A stretch of DNA of 64,000 nt, taken from assembly GCA_965218775.1 (NCBI GenBank), contig CBDCLS010000005.1, positions 682,001 to 746,000 on the forward strand, read 5' to 3'. Below, one piece after another: positions 9,901 to 17,648 of the stretch. A program made the position numbers and the translations under genes. Under the pieces are notes generated by a model that worked only from the letters and a program-made list of their open reading frames with translations, ran no database searches and was not told where the DNA came from. Each line of letters opens with the position of its first letter. Position 1 is the stretch's first letter. Source of the stretch: CAUZIZ01 sp965218775 (GTDB lineage Bacteria; Acidobacteriota; UBA6911; RPQK01; JAJDTT01).

Positions 9901-10721
9901 GCTTCGACTACAAAGCACGGACGACGGTCCGGGACAGCCTCAACGATGAGATCAGCGGGGGCAGCTTTGACACAGCCAACCCCATCATTGACATGGCCAC
10001 CACGGGCCTGTCAGGCTTCCCCCTGCATCTCGACGGAGGTCCGATTCAAGTGAACGTTGACCTGGCCGCTCTAGCGGCGGCCTCAGCTTCCAGCACCCTC
10101 CCGCGACTCCTTCTGCTTCACCACCACAACGCGGATTCTGAGAGAGCCGAAGTTGTGTCCCTTCACCTTCCGGCCGATCTGGAGATCGCCAGCTTCAGAG
10201 GAAATCTTCAACTGGTCCAGATCGGCAGCGATTTCTCAAGTCCGCTGCAGGTCAAGGTCACTGAGGGTAATGGGCAGGGCGTGGGCGGCGTTGGGGTCAC
10301 TTTCTCTGCCCCTATCTCTGGTGCCAGTGGTACCTTCGCAGACGGATCCGTGTTCTTCGGTACAATCACCTCGGGAGATGGAATAGCTACTTCCTCCCAA
10401 TTCACTGCCAACCTGCTTCCGGGGAACTTCCAGGTTATGGCGGCCGGCGCGGGGGTCCCGGGTCAGATAGAGTTCGATCTGACCAATGATCCAGCGCTTC
10501 TATTGTTCTGCCCAGGAGACATCAACGGGGATCAAACCAGAGACATCCTCGATCTGATCCTTATTCTGCGAGACATCTCAGGGAAGGCTCCCCTGACAGG
10601 ACAATCTCTGTTTGTAGCCAACCTGGACGGCGACGGCAAAGTCGACGTTCTGGATGCAGTGCTCCTGCTGCAACATATATTCGGGACGGCACCTTTGGCA
10701 AAGTGTCCGACGGGACCGTAG
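6924..10721 (+). CDS. Secreted subtilisin-like (S8) peptidase with PA and dockerin domains
   Basis: About 1265 residues, exported by the signal peptide GRVVLILGCLSLRLCPQILA. An I9-like propeptide precedes the protease domain. Its triad is visible as Asp in IGVIDTGLDYTH (about 190), His in NGHGTHVAGS (about 265) and Ser in GTSMSSPHVAG (about 604). A PA domain (CSALNNASAVSGRIALLKRG) is inserted between His and Ser. Fn3-like regions follow. The C-terminus holds two dockerin-type Ca-binding repeats (GDINGDQTRDILDL and NLDGDGKVDVLDAV). The ATG at 6924 was chosen because the signal peptide starts there; the ORF extends upstream without support. It probably degrades extracellular protein. Confidence 0.93.
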   Translation: MKGRVVLILGCLSLRLCPQILAFESDLRASVRSATERLRKQAGIITTSQDDANSGQNSEKMISAYVVLRGDPAVRTVLKARAPSFRRSTASVKQRISQIRAQQESVLTRLRFLGARHSFSYQKLANAVQVRLPISSLPDIQSMPEVLRIDPVTLHEITHDSSVPFTGAPVVWGSGGFSQDGSGITIGVIDTGLDYTHANLGGSGLVPDFEANDPDVIEPGTFPNTKVVGGRDFVGNSYDASSEDPGINTPIPDSDPLDCNGHGTHVAGSAAGRGVTLGGDGFEGPYTEGLDFAQFAIGPGVAPGAELYALKVFGCRGASLLVMAALEYAADPNDDGDFSDRLDVVNLSVGVAFANGIDSSETEVGIIENLAELGTSVVASAGNNGNTFYAVAAPGTAPSAISVAGLDDRGVVLEGIRVTSPAAIEGFYEAKEGQLTKPLSETGPISGSLSLTDPDTACSALNNASAVSGRIALLKRGDCTFRTKILNAQQAGALAVIVRNNVEAPLIPMSGNSADITIPGVLISLAAGDLLESSVLAGGVDVQLEDGITSSQPVLADLIRDFSSRGPSASGNVLKPELSAPGFDVLSSLVGTGTGGKARKGTSMSSPHVAGMAALLRQLHPNWTAQQIKAALMNTAGTLFDAGGSAYPESLAGAGRARVDRAAQTNVTIASEDSQGEVSLSLGSLRLGHVYSKDHTLILTNDGAQAKTFSIEVEETVGEAGASLTPLQDTVIVPPNAAATAMFRFQADPRQFDRTTDPTTPLTQLGEPRHTLFEVSGKIRFDDGVLPLSLPYYGVVDAASALYADATHLALPPGPLNSLPNSSLVGGISVSIPVGGESAHPQPLVSVFEVGLESPANDSSDFLEAAADILWVGVTTDLHAVQAFSEAHLYFGLATRGEWTTLNSLDVEILIDTDQDGTDDYQLVASNSGTAGGSNSTDTFITTVTNLETRQRARDSLINIVPPDLADTALFNNNVMILPVSYSSLELSAESASFDYKARTTVRDSLNDEISGGSFDTANPIIDMATTGLSGFPLHLDGGPIQVNVDLAALAAASASSTLPRLLLLHHHNADSERAEVVSLHLPADLEIASFRGNLQLVQIGSDFSSPLQVKVTEGNGQGVGGVGVTFSAPISGASGTFADGSVFFGTITSGDGIATSSQFTANLLPGNFQVMAAGAGVPGQIEFDLTNDPALLLFCPGDINGDQTRDILDLILILRDISGKAPLTGQSLFVANLDGDGKVDVLDAVLLLQHIFGTAPLAKCPTGP

Positions 10722-10775
10722 CAAACCATCCCACGGCTATCGGGGACCCGATGTATGTGTTTAGCCCAAGTTTAG

Positions 10776-10870
10776 CCCCTTGCCTTTGCCCGTGCCCTTG
10801 CCCGGGGGTTGGTCAGGGGGCTGGATGCGACCAAAAAATGAAGTCGGGCGCGGGCAAAGGCAAGGGAGGA
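10776..10870 (-). repeat. Hexamer-armed inverted repeat, copy A
   Basis: The left arm is built from TGCCTT/TGCCCG-type hexamers and the right arm is its complement (GGGCAAAGGCAAGGG). Between them is a ~47-bp loop that is nearly the reverse complement of the loop in copy C at 15504-15626 (GGTCGCATCCAG...CTGACCAACC). It sits in the leader between the subtilisin and the metallohydrolase and could form a long hairpin. No protein is encoded. Confidence 0.75.
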
Positions 10871-10914
10871 CGCTAAACACCTGCGACCTGATCGCTATAG
10901 TAAGAAAGGTAGAC

Positions 10915-13446
10915 ATGTCGAAAAATCAAATGAGCCCTCTGAGTCTTGGGATACCACGATCCATCCTGATCGCTTGCGCTGTTTGCATCATCGTCCTGGC
11001 GTTCGCGCTGACTTCATCGAGTCATCATGCAGAAGCGATAGAGATTGGAAAACACAACACCCACCTGCTGCCCAAAGGCAAAGAGGCGGACGGGATTATC
11101 GGCGACTTTCTACTGCGCAACCAGAGGATCCACGCCGTGATCAGCGGGGGCTTGCCCAATCGGCGGGCAAACATGATGCACGATCGGGATTCTTCGATTC
11201 CCGGCACCGTCTTCGATCTGGATCTAGTCGGAGCCGACAACGACCAGATCACTTCTTTCCGTCCCGGGCATCAGCGCGGCCAGGTCAGCTACGTCAAAAT
11301 CCTCTCCGCTAGCGGAAACGCCGCTGCCATCGAAGCGGTGACGACGGCGGCTAAGGGTGACGGACTCTACACCCGACACGTGTACACCTTGGAATCGGGA
11401 TGGCAGCACCTGGAGATCCTTTCGAGCTTTCGCAACGAATCGAGTCAGACCATCGAAATCGATCCGCTGCCAGTGTGGAAAGCACCCGCAGGCTACGAGA
11501 AACTGAACCAGTTTTCGGAGGTTTGGAAGGCAGGCGATATTCGGATTGGAGATAGCATAGACCCCTTCGACAAGCGCTCCTATGCCTGGGTACCTCTTTC
11601 CAGGCAGGGAGTCTCACCACTAGGAGACAAGTTTCAGCTGCAGCCTGGCCAGGAGAGGAGCTATGTCCTTGCCTTGGCGGTGGCTGACTCGCCCCTGGAG
11701 GCATTCGGCCTCGCCTCCAGTCTCCGCGGACCCAGCGGACGCGTCAAAGGTAGCGTGATTGACAGTGCCGGAAAACCTGCCCTGCACGCTTCCTTGCTGA
11801 TTTCCATCAACGGTGTCCAGCTTCCCGCATACCCCGGCCCCGGCGGAGACGTGAACTTCCTCCTTCCCCCTGGAACGTACGAGGGAATCCTCGTCGACCT
11901 GGGAAGACCGGAGCAGCAGTTCTCGTTGGTCGTGGCCAAAGACCAGACCGCCACGCTCGAGCTCTCTCCGCCTCCAGCTTCTGCCGTGTCCTTCCAGATT
12001 CGGGACAGTGGCGGCCAACCATCACCTGCCAAAGTCCAGTTCCTTGGTATCAAGGGCACCGATACGCCCGACTTCGGGACGGACTACCGAGCCCACGGTT
12101 GCGACCATCAATATCAGACCCACGACGGTGTCTTCACGCAACAGGTCCCCCCAGGGGATTACCTGGTGAGAATCACGAGAGGTCCCGAATACGATCTCGT
12201 CGACAGAGAAGTCCGGGTAGAACCAGAGAAAGAGCTCAGCATCGACACTACCTTGGCGCGCACGGTGGATACGACCGGCTGGATCAGCACCGATTATCAC
12301 TCACACTCCACTCCCAGTGGTGACAACCATTGCAATACCCATGATCGCCTTATCAATTTTGCCGCCGAACAGGTGGAGTTCATTCCGACGACCGAGCACA
12401 ACCGCATCTACGACTGGACTCCGTATATCAAACGACTCGGTTTGTCTCGCGAGCTGTCCACCTTAGTTGGTATCGAGCTGACGGGAAGAGGCCAACATTT
12501 CAATTCATTCCCTCTGGAGTACACCCCTCTAACCCAGGACGGCGGTGCTCCGGAGTGGCAGTTTGACCCCCGCCTGAATGCGATCGTCCTGAGAAATCTC
12601 TTCGACGCGGGCCCGGATCGATGGGTTCAGGCCAATCACCCGCGCGTTGGAGAGGTCTTCAATGACAGAGACGCTGATGGCGTCGGCGACGGAGGTTTCG
12701 TCGGTTTCGAGTCGCTGATCGACGCTGCAGAGGTCTGGAGCGCGCAGATCTTGAACCCTGATCCGACCTACTTTCTGGTACGAAATGGAGAGAAGGTTGA
12801 AATAGAGAATCGCACCCTTGGGTGGCTGCAGCTGCTCAACCAGGGACGGCATGTCTGGTGCGTTGCCGTCAGTGATGCCCACCGAGTCTTCGGCGGTAGT
12901 GGCGTAGGGGGATGGCGCACCTACGTCCCCAGTTCTACGGATAAGCCTGGCGACATCGATCCGAGCGAGGTGATTCGAAACTCCAAGGCCGGGCAGATGA
13001 TGATCACAAACGGGCCCTTTCTTGAAGTAGCAACGGATCAAGGACTGCCGATCGGTTCCAGACTAATCTCCGCTGGTGGCGTAACACTTCGTGTTCGGGT
13101 CCAGACTCCCAATTGGTTCGACATCGACCGGGTTCAAGTTCTTGTCAACAGCCGTCCACTCCCGGAGTACAACTACACGCGTTCCTCGCATGAACAGTTG
13201 TTTCGGAGCGGTGTCGTCAAGTTTGAGCAGCAGGTCCGCGTCGATTTGCCCCGGGACGCCCATCTCATCGTGGTCGCCACCGGTGAGTCCAGCACCTTGG
13301 AAAAAGGATGGGGCCGCAGCCCAGAATCCCAAATGCAGCCGGTTGCGTTTACCAATCCGATCTATGTGGACGTAGACGGAAACGGCTTCCAGCCCAACGA
13401 CGACACCTTGGGCCATCCCCTGCTAGTGGCGATGCAGTCCAACTGA
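10915..13446 (+). CDS. CehA/McbA-type PHP-domain metallohydrolase, exported
   Basis: An 843-residue protein whose N-terminal hydrophobic segment (SILIACAVCIIVLAFALT) should export or anchor it. An N-terminal beta-rich region and carboxypeptidase-regulatory-like beta-sandwiches (about 250-470) precede a PHP metallohydrolase domain. Metal-binding motifs include TDYHSHSTPSGDN and IPTTEHNRIYDW, with later AVSDAHRVFG. CehA-type enzymes hydrolyse esters or amides, but the substrate here is unknown. The ATG at 10915 follows AAGAAAGG; the longer ORF begins inside repeat A and is unlikely. Confidence 0.85.
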   Translation: MSKNQMSPLSLGIPRSILIACAVCIIVLAFALTSSSHHAEAIEIGKHNTHLLPKGKEADGIIGDFLLRNQRIHAVISGGLPNRRANMMHDRDSSIPGTVFDLDLVGADNDQITSFRPGHQRGQVSYVKILSASGNAAAIEAVTTAAKGDGLYTRHVYTLESGWQHLEILSSFRNESSQTIEIDPLPVWKAPAGYEKLNQFSEVWKAGDIRIGDSIDPFDKRSYAWVPLSRQGVSPLGDKFQLQPGQERSYVLALAVADSPLEAFGLASSLRGPSGRVKGSVIDSAGKPALHASLLISINGVQLPAYPGPGGDVNFLLPPGTYEGILVDLGRPEQQFSLVVAKDQTATLELSPPPASAVSFQIRDSGGQPSPAKVQFLGIKGTDTPDFGTDYRAHGCDHQYQTHDGVFTQQVPPGDYLVRITRGPEYDLVDREVRVEPEKELSIDTTLARTVDTTGWISTDYHSHSTPSGDNHCNTHDRLINFAAEQVEFIPTTEHNRIYDWTPYIKRLGLSRELSTLVGIELTGRGQHFNSFPLEYTPLTQDGGAPEWQFDPRLNAIVLRNLFDAGPDRWVQANHPRVGEVFNDRDADGVGDGGFVGFESLIDAAEVWSAQILNPDPTYFLVRNGEKVEIENRTLGWLQLLNQGRHVWCVAVSDAHRVFGGSGVGGWRTYVPSSTDKPGDIDPSEVIRNSKAGQMMITNGPFLEVATDQGLPIGSRLISAGGVTLRVRVQTPNWFDIDRVQVLVNSRPLPEYNYTRSSHEQLFRSGVVKFEQQVRVDLPRDAHLIVVATGESSTLEKGWGRSPESQMQPVAFTNPIYVDVDGNGFQPNDDTLGHPLLVAMQSN

Positions 13447-13470
13447 TGCGCAGCCCGCGGAGACTGCCGG

Positions 13471-13607
13471 CGCCCGTGCCTTTGCCCTTGCGTTTGTCCC
13501 GGCCTGAACTCATTTCTTGGTTGCATCAAGGCTCTTGACATTCCAGGCGCGGAGAACACGGGACAGTAGGCGGAACGGGCAAAGGCAAGGGCGAAGGCAC
13601 GGGTAAG
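13471..13607 (+). repeat. Hexamer-armed inverted repeat, copy B
   Basis: GTGCCTTTGCCCTTG on the left pairs with CAAGGGCGAAGGCAC on the right. The loop is longer and more diverged (ACTCATTTCTTGGTTGCATC) but is recognisably the same as in copy C. It lies between the convergent 3' ends of the metallohydrolase and the symporter, a position where it could act as a bidirectional terminator (inference). Confidence 0.7.
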
Positions 13608-13612
13608 AGTAA

Positions 13613-15115
13613 CTACTCGCTGGACTGGTGAATCTGGCTCATCAGAGAATCGATCTCTGGCGGCGGAGGTGCTGTACAGAGGGACACGATGACGATGGTC
13701 AGCAGCGCCGCGGGTGCGCCGATCAGGGCCGAGGAAGTGGCCGGAATCCACGCTGCCAGGAATGTTTCTCCCCAGAATAGCGCCCCAATCGAGATAAGAG
13801 CCCCCACCAACATCCCGGCAATACCTCCCTCTCGGGTAGCGCGGCTCCACCAAATGCCCAGGACGAAAACTGGAAAGATGGTGCAGCCCGCGATGGCGAA
13901 GGCCATGGCTACAATCTGGCCAATCAAAGCAGGTGGGTTCAGCGCAACCACCATGATTGCCAAACCCAGGATGACAGTACCGATCCTAGCCACCAGCACT
14001 CGTTCTTGGGTAGAGGCCGTGGGTTTGAAGAGTCCGAAGTAGAGGTCATGTGCGAACGCAGCCGAGCCTGCCATGAGGAGCCCGCCTACCGTGCTGAACG
14101 CAGCCGAAATGGCGCCTGCGGCCAGGAGGCCAGCGAACCATTCCGGTAAACCCGCATTTTCGGCCGCGTTGATGATGATCACATCAGCAACCTCTTTACC
14201 CCCGTCAGGGTTGAGGATTTTCCCGAAGGCGGCGAAGGCCGGGGAACTCCAATAAAGGATGCCAATAAAGAAAAGACCCCACACGACTGAGGTACGAGCA
14301 TCTCGAGCCTTGGGTACCAGATAGAAGCGTTGGATCACGTGGGGCAGTCCGGCAGTACCCACCATCAAGGTGAAGCAAAGCGCGACCCAGCTGTAGAGAC
14401 CCTCGTCTCCCCAGGGGAGCACAAATTCAGGGTGAGTGGTCTGGAGCTGGCTTACCGCTTCTCCGTATCCAATCTGCGGAACCAGATAGAAGAAGCCCAT
14501 TTTCTTGGCGATGAAGAACAGCGGTAGCAGAAAGGCAGTGATCAGGACAACGTATTGGACCTGCTGGTTCCGTACCACGCCCAGCATCCCGGACAGCAGC
14601 ACATAAGAGAGAACAACAATGGTCCCCGTGATAATCGAGAGCCGATAGTCCATCCCGAAGATCCATTTGAACATCTCGCCGATTCCCTTGTACTGCCCCA
14701 CCGCGTAGACAAAGGAAATAGCCAGTGTGATCAAAGCAGCCAGAAACCGGGCAACTTTGGAGTAGTAGCGATCTCCGACAAAATCAGGGGCCGTAAACTT
14801 GCCATAGTTTCGGATCTGGGAGGCCATCAGCACCAGCAGCAGAACATATCCGCCGGTCCAGCCCAGAACGTACGCCAGTCCAAAGTATCCCTGCAGGTAC
14901 AGCAGTCCCGCCATGCCCAGAAAACTGGCCGCGCTCATCCAGTTGCTGGCAATCGCCATCCCCGACGCAAAGGGCCCGATCTTCCTACCCGCAACCCAAT
15001 ACTCATCCAGATTTCGGACGCGGCTGAGGACTCCTACCAGCACAAACAACAGCAGCGTGGCAGCCAGGATCAGAGCAGGAACCGTCTTCACCTCAATGGC
15101 TTCCATGGTCATTCC
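13613..15115 (-). CDS. Sodium:solute symporter large subunit (ActP-like)
   Basis: About 500 residues with roughly 13 transmembrane segments. The features YWVAGRKIGPFASGMAIASNWMSAASFLG and DFVGDRYYSK (here abbreviated) are typical of the cation/acetate-type SSS branch that pairs with a DUF4212 small subunit. The ATG giving MTMEAIEV at 15115 overlaps the end of the upstream small-subunit gene by 23 nt, supporting translational coupling. The longer in-frame extension would overlap that gene entirely. It probably imports a small organic acid. Confidence 0.9.
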   Translation of the reverse strand, partial: GMTMEAIEVKTVPALILAATLLLFVLVGVLSRVRNLDEYWVAGRKIGPFASGMAIASNWMSAASFLGMAGLLYLQGYFGLAYVLGWTGGYVLLLVLMASQIRNYGKFTAPDFVGDRYYSKVARFLAALITLAISFVYAVGQYKGIGEMFKWIFGMDYRLSIITGTIVVLSYVLLSGMLGVVRNQQVQYVVLITAFLLPLFFIAKKMGFFYLVPQIGYGEAVSQLQTTHPEFVLPWGDEGLYSWVALCFTLMVGTAGLPHVIQRFYLVPKARDARTSVVWGLFFIGILYWSSPAFAAFGKILNPDGGKEVADVIIINAAENAGLPEWFAGLLAAGAISAAFSTVGGLLMAGSAAFAHDLYFGLFKPTASTQERVLVARIGTVILGLAIMVVALNPPALIGQIVAMAFAIAGCTIFPVFVLGIWWSRATREGGIAGMLVGALISIGALFWGETFLAAWIPATSSALIGAPAALLTIVIVSLCTAPPPPEIDSLMSQIHQSSE

Positions 15116-15419
15116 CTTCTGCCTCAGAGGCGGTTCCCGTCTCCTTTGAAATGAGCTGGTCGTAGCGTCGGTTGAACAGCAGGCAAAGCAGAAGAAACGC
15201 GAGGATGGCGAACTGTCCGGTGAACCAGTAGTGGAAGGGAAAGCCCAGAAAACGAGCATCCGTCAACCAACTGGAGCCAAGCGGGTCTCGCTGGATCAGT
15301 ACCAGGAGGAACTGAAAGCCATAGACCACAAGGAACCAGAGAGCCAGCACCAAAAAAATGAGGCGGGCTACTCCTTTGAAGTACCGACCTCTGGGACGCA
15401 ACAAGTTGACGGATTCCAT
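15093..15419 (-). CDS. DUF4212 sodium/substrate symporter small subunit
   Basis: A 108-residue protein with two hydrophobic helices (IFLVLALWFLVVYGF and the FAILAFLLLCLLF region) separated by a loop with FPFHYWFTGQ, the pattern of the symporter small subunit. The C-terminus is hydrophilic. It directly precedes and overlaps the large-subunit gene, as usual for this pair. Repeat copy C lies upstream. Confidence 0.85.
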   Translation of the reverse strand: MESVNLLRPRGRYFKGVARLIFLVLALWFLVVYGFQFLLVLIQRDPLGSSWLTDARFLGFPFHYWFTGQFAILAFLLLCLLFNRRYDQLISKETGTASEAEGNDHGSH

Positions 15420-15503
15420 GCTGTCTTACCTCACAATGGCTGGAACGACACCAGAGCCGGGACATCCTACCACACGGTAGGTGTTTATCGATGTCTTCTC
15501 CTC

Positions 15504-15626
15504 ACCCTTGCCCGTGCCTGTGCCTGTGCCTGTGCCTTTGCCCGTGCCCGACTTCATCCTTTGGTCGCATCCAGGAGCCTGACCAACCCCGGGCAAGGGC
15601 AAAGGCACGGGCAAAGGCAAGGGTAA
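15504..15626 (+). repeat. Hexamer-armed inverted repeat, copy C
   Basis: The left arm holds three consecutive TGCCTG units followed by TGCCTTTGCCCG. The right arm is GGGCAAGGGCAAAGGCACGG followed by more of the same. The loop (ACTTCATCCTTTGGTCGCATC, slightly abbreviated) matches copy A in inverted orientation. It occupies the divergent region between the symporter pair and the DinB gene, about 85 bp upstream of the symporter start. Confidence 0.75.
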
Positions 15627-15737
15627 GAACGTTTGCTAAGCAGATACTCTTCCCAAAAAAAAGCGGACAACCGCGAAGTGATGAGGCGTAGAATGTCGAA
15701 CAGGAGAAAAAGTCGGAAGAAATAAGGGAGGAACGCT

Positions 15738-16208
15738 GTGGGAATCGACACTGCACTTCGAGAGCACCTGGTCAGCCTGCTGACCACCGACTGGGCTCAC
15801 CTGACGTTGGAAGACGGGATCACAGGCATTCCTGCCGAGAGAGGCGCTGCCCGCCTACCAGGAAAAACTCATTCTCTTTGGCAGTTGCTGGAGCACCTGA
15901 GAATCTGCCAGTGGGACCTGCTGGAGTACAGCCGAAACCCAGAGCACATCTCCCCTGAGTTCCCGAAGGGACTCTGGCCGGAAAGTGCAGCACCTCCCAA
16001 CAATCGGGACTGGGCTACCACGATCACAGCCCTTCGGGATGACCTGAAGGCTATGGTCGACCTCGTTTCTGATCCCTCGAACGATCTCTTCGCCCCTCTG
16101 CCCTGGAGTAAAGAAGGCCATACACTTTTGCGCGAGGCCTTGATACTGGCAGACCATAACGCCTACCACCTGGGACAGGTCGTGCAGCTCCTGAAAACCA
16201 TGGACTAG
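15738..16208 (+). CDS. DinB-family metal-binding four-helix protein
   Basis: A 156-residue DinB/YfiT-like protein with a GTG start at 15738 behind GGGAGGAACGCT. The family's metal-binding histidines appear in LWQLLEHLRICQWD (about residue 50) and LADHNAYHLGQVVQLL near the C-terminus. Relatives include thiol-dependent transferases and stress proteins; no specific reaction can be assigned. It appears to be monocistronic. Confidence 0.85.
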   Translation: MGIDTALREHLVSLLTTDWAHLTLEDGITGIPAERGAARLPGKTHSLWQLLEHLRICQWDLLEYSRNPEHISPEFPKGLWPESAAPPNNRDWATTITALRDDLKAMVDLVSDPSNDLFAPLPWSKEGHTLLREALILADHNAYHLGQVVQLLKTMD

Positions 16209-16326
16209 GTGGGTGCGGTAGAGAATGGAGAATGCCGGATCTATGGACATGGACCAATTGCCTGTGCTATGACAGATCAAGGGGCTTGCTCCCGGGCAGC
16301 CCATCTCAGATTTTCCAAAGTAGCTG

Positions 16327-16911
16327 ATGGCATCAGGCAGAAGTGTAACCTTGCTCTTGCAAGAACTTGGTAGTGGCCGGCGGGACGCTCTTAATGAAAT
16401 AGTGTGTCAAGTGTACGATGAACTCCGTCGGATCGCGCACAGCCGGTTGAGGACGGAGCGCGCGAACCACACACTCGACACGACGGCTCTTGTCCATGAG
16501 GCGTACGTCAAGTTGGTCGACCGCCGAAAAAGAAGCTGGGAGAATCGCGCCCACTTCTACGCTGCGGCGGCCCAGGCGATGCGGAGAATTCTGATTAGCT
16601 ATGCCCGCAACCGAAGCACTGAGAAGCGAGGTGGCGTTGTGGCCCAGGTGACGTTCGACCAATCCTGGAGAGTGTTGTCCGAGGAACGCTCCGAGGATTT
16701 GCTTGCCCTGGATGAAGCCCTGTCACGGCTCGAAGAAATCAGCCCGCGCCACGCCCGCATCGTAGAGTCGAGATTCTTCGGGGGACTTACCGTCGAGGAA
16801 ACGGCCCAAGCGTTGGCGGTGTCGCCGATCACGGTCACGCGAGACTGGCGGATGGCTCGGGCCTGGCTCAAAGACGAATTGAGCCAGGAAATCAGTGAGC
16901 CAAAGGGATAG
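16327..16911 (+). CDS. ECF-type RNA polymerase sigma factor
   Basis: A 194-residue sigma-70 family protein of the Acidobacteria/Planctomycetes-expanded ECF type. Region 2 contains VYDELRRIAHSRLR and TALVHEAYVKLVD; region 4 contains ESRFFGGLTVEETAQALAVS and TVTRDWRMARAWL, the DNA-binding helix-turn-helix. The gene lies 75 bp upstream of the large Ser/Thr kinase. This is a common pairing in which the kinase may set sigma activity or belong to its regulon (inference). That kinase is now broken, so the pathway is probably disabled or altered here. Confidence 0.93.
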   Translation: MASGRSVTLLLQELGSGRRDALNEIVCQVYDELRRIAHSRLRTERANHTLDTTALVHEAYVKLVDRRKRSWENRAHFYAAAAQAMRRILISYARNRSTEKRGGVVAQVTFDQSWRVLSEERSEDLLALDEALSRLEEISPRHARIVESRFFGGLTVEETAQALAVSPITVTRDWRMARAWLKDELSQEISEPKG

Positions 16912-16985
16912 ATCCACGCATCTCCTGGTCGAGCTCGACGAGCGGGATCGTGTTGAGTTTTCAGGTCCCACGCCCAGATGATCGT

Positions 16986-17495
16986 ATGGATGCCGAGCGG
17001 CTACAAAAAATCCAGGAACTCTTCGATGCAGCCCTCGAACATTCGCCCGAAGCTCGGGAGGGCTTCCTGGAGACTGCCTGCCAAGGGGATCCCGAGCTGC
17101 GGGCCGCCATCGAGCGCTATCTCCTCGCCCACAGCGGCGATTTCACCCTACTGGACGAGCCTGTTTCCCATGTCAATGATCTGGAGGCGCTTGTAGAAGC
17201 GGCGTCGACGCTCGAGGGACGCCAGGTGGAATCCTATCGGATTCTCCGCCTCCTTGGACGCGGCGGCATGGGCGTCGTCTACCTGGCGCACGATTCCAAA
17301 CTAGAGCGCAATGTCGCGCTCAAATTCCTAAGTCCTCACCTGAGCGCTGACCCGCAGTCAAAGGCGCGTTTCCTGACCGAGGCACGGGCCGCCGCAGCAC
17401 TCGATCATCCTTATGTGGCAACAGTCCATGAGGTGGGGGAGACCAACGCAGGACTCATCCCTTATGTGGAGCTCCACATAAAGGATGACATGTGA
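16986..17495 (+). pseudogene. Ser/Thr kinase-ATPase-TPR regulator, N-terminal fragment
   Basis: The N-terminal ~157 residues of a PknB-type kinase. The fragment includes an acidobacterial-type helical leader (LFDAALEHSPEAREGFLE), the ATP-binding glycine loop LLGRGGMGVVYLAHD and the catalytic lysine in NVALKFLS. The genuine sequence ends at NAGL (17456). RIT copy 1 then adds a short tail and a TGA. The HRD and DFG motifs are on the other side of the insertion at 21025-24075, so this fragment cannot be an active kinase. Removing 17459-21026 rejoins both parts in frame as NAGL-MFIAM. Confidence 0.9.
17459..17484. repeat. RIT copy 1 palindromic spacer (left side)
   Basis: A 26-bp inverted repeat with half-site CCCTTATGTGGAG and its complement, with one mismatch (AAAGG instead of AAGGG). 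It lies between target TCAT (17455-17458) and the left terminal repeat starting ATGA at 17485. In copy 2 the same palindrome is at the opposite end of the element. It is therefore mobile with the element but not fixed to one end. Confidence 0.9.
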
Positions 17496-17515
17496 AGCGT
17501 TGTGTTATGTGAAGT
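17485..17515 (+). repeat. RIT copy 1 left terminal inverted repeat
   Basis: 31 bp starting ATGACATGTGAAGCGTTG. It pairs with 20996-21026 read on the other strand, with two mismatches (G/A and T/C). It probably holds recombinase binding arms next to the crossover tetranucleotide ATGA/TCAT. Confidence 0.88.
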
Positions 17516-17648
17516 GATCGATCTGCTTCACGCCAGAATCCTTTCGATATCGCGGCTTCGTGCCACCGGTCCGCGCTTGTACTCCACATAATTCTGGTGC
17601 ATGACAGCCCTTTGGAGTCCCGCCTCTGGGACAGAAAAGGAGGTTGTC

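Noticed and set aside
14555..15154. 199-residue plus-strand ORF within the symporter genes
   Set aside because: Fully antisense to the symporter and DUF4212 genes, with Gln/His-rich shadow composition.
10776..15626. CRISPR array or simple tandem repeat from the hexamer units
   Set aside because: The units are only six bases and arranged as inverted arms around one loop, with no spacer-repeat periodicity.
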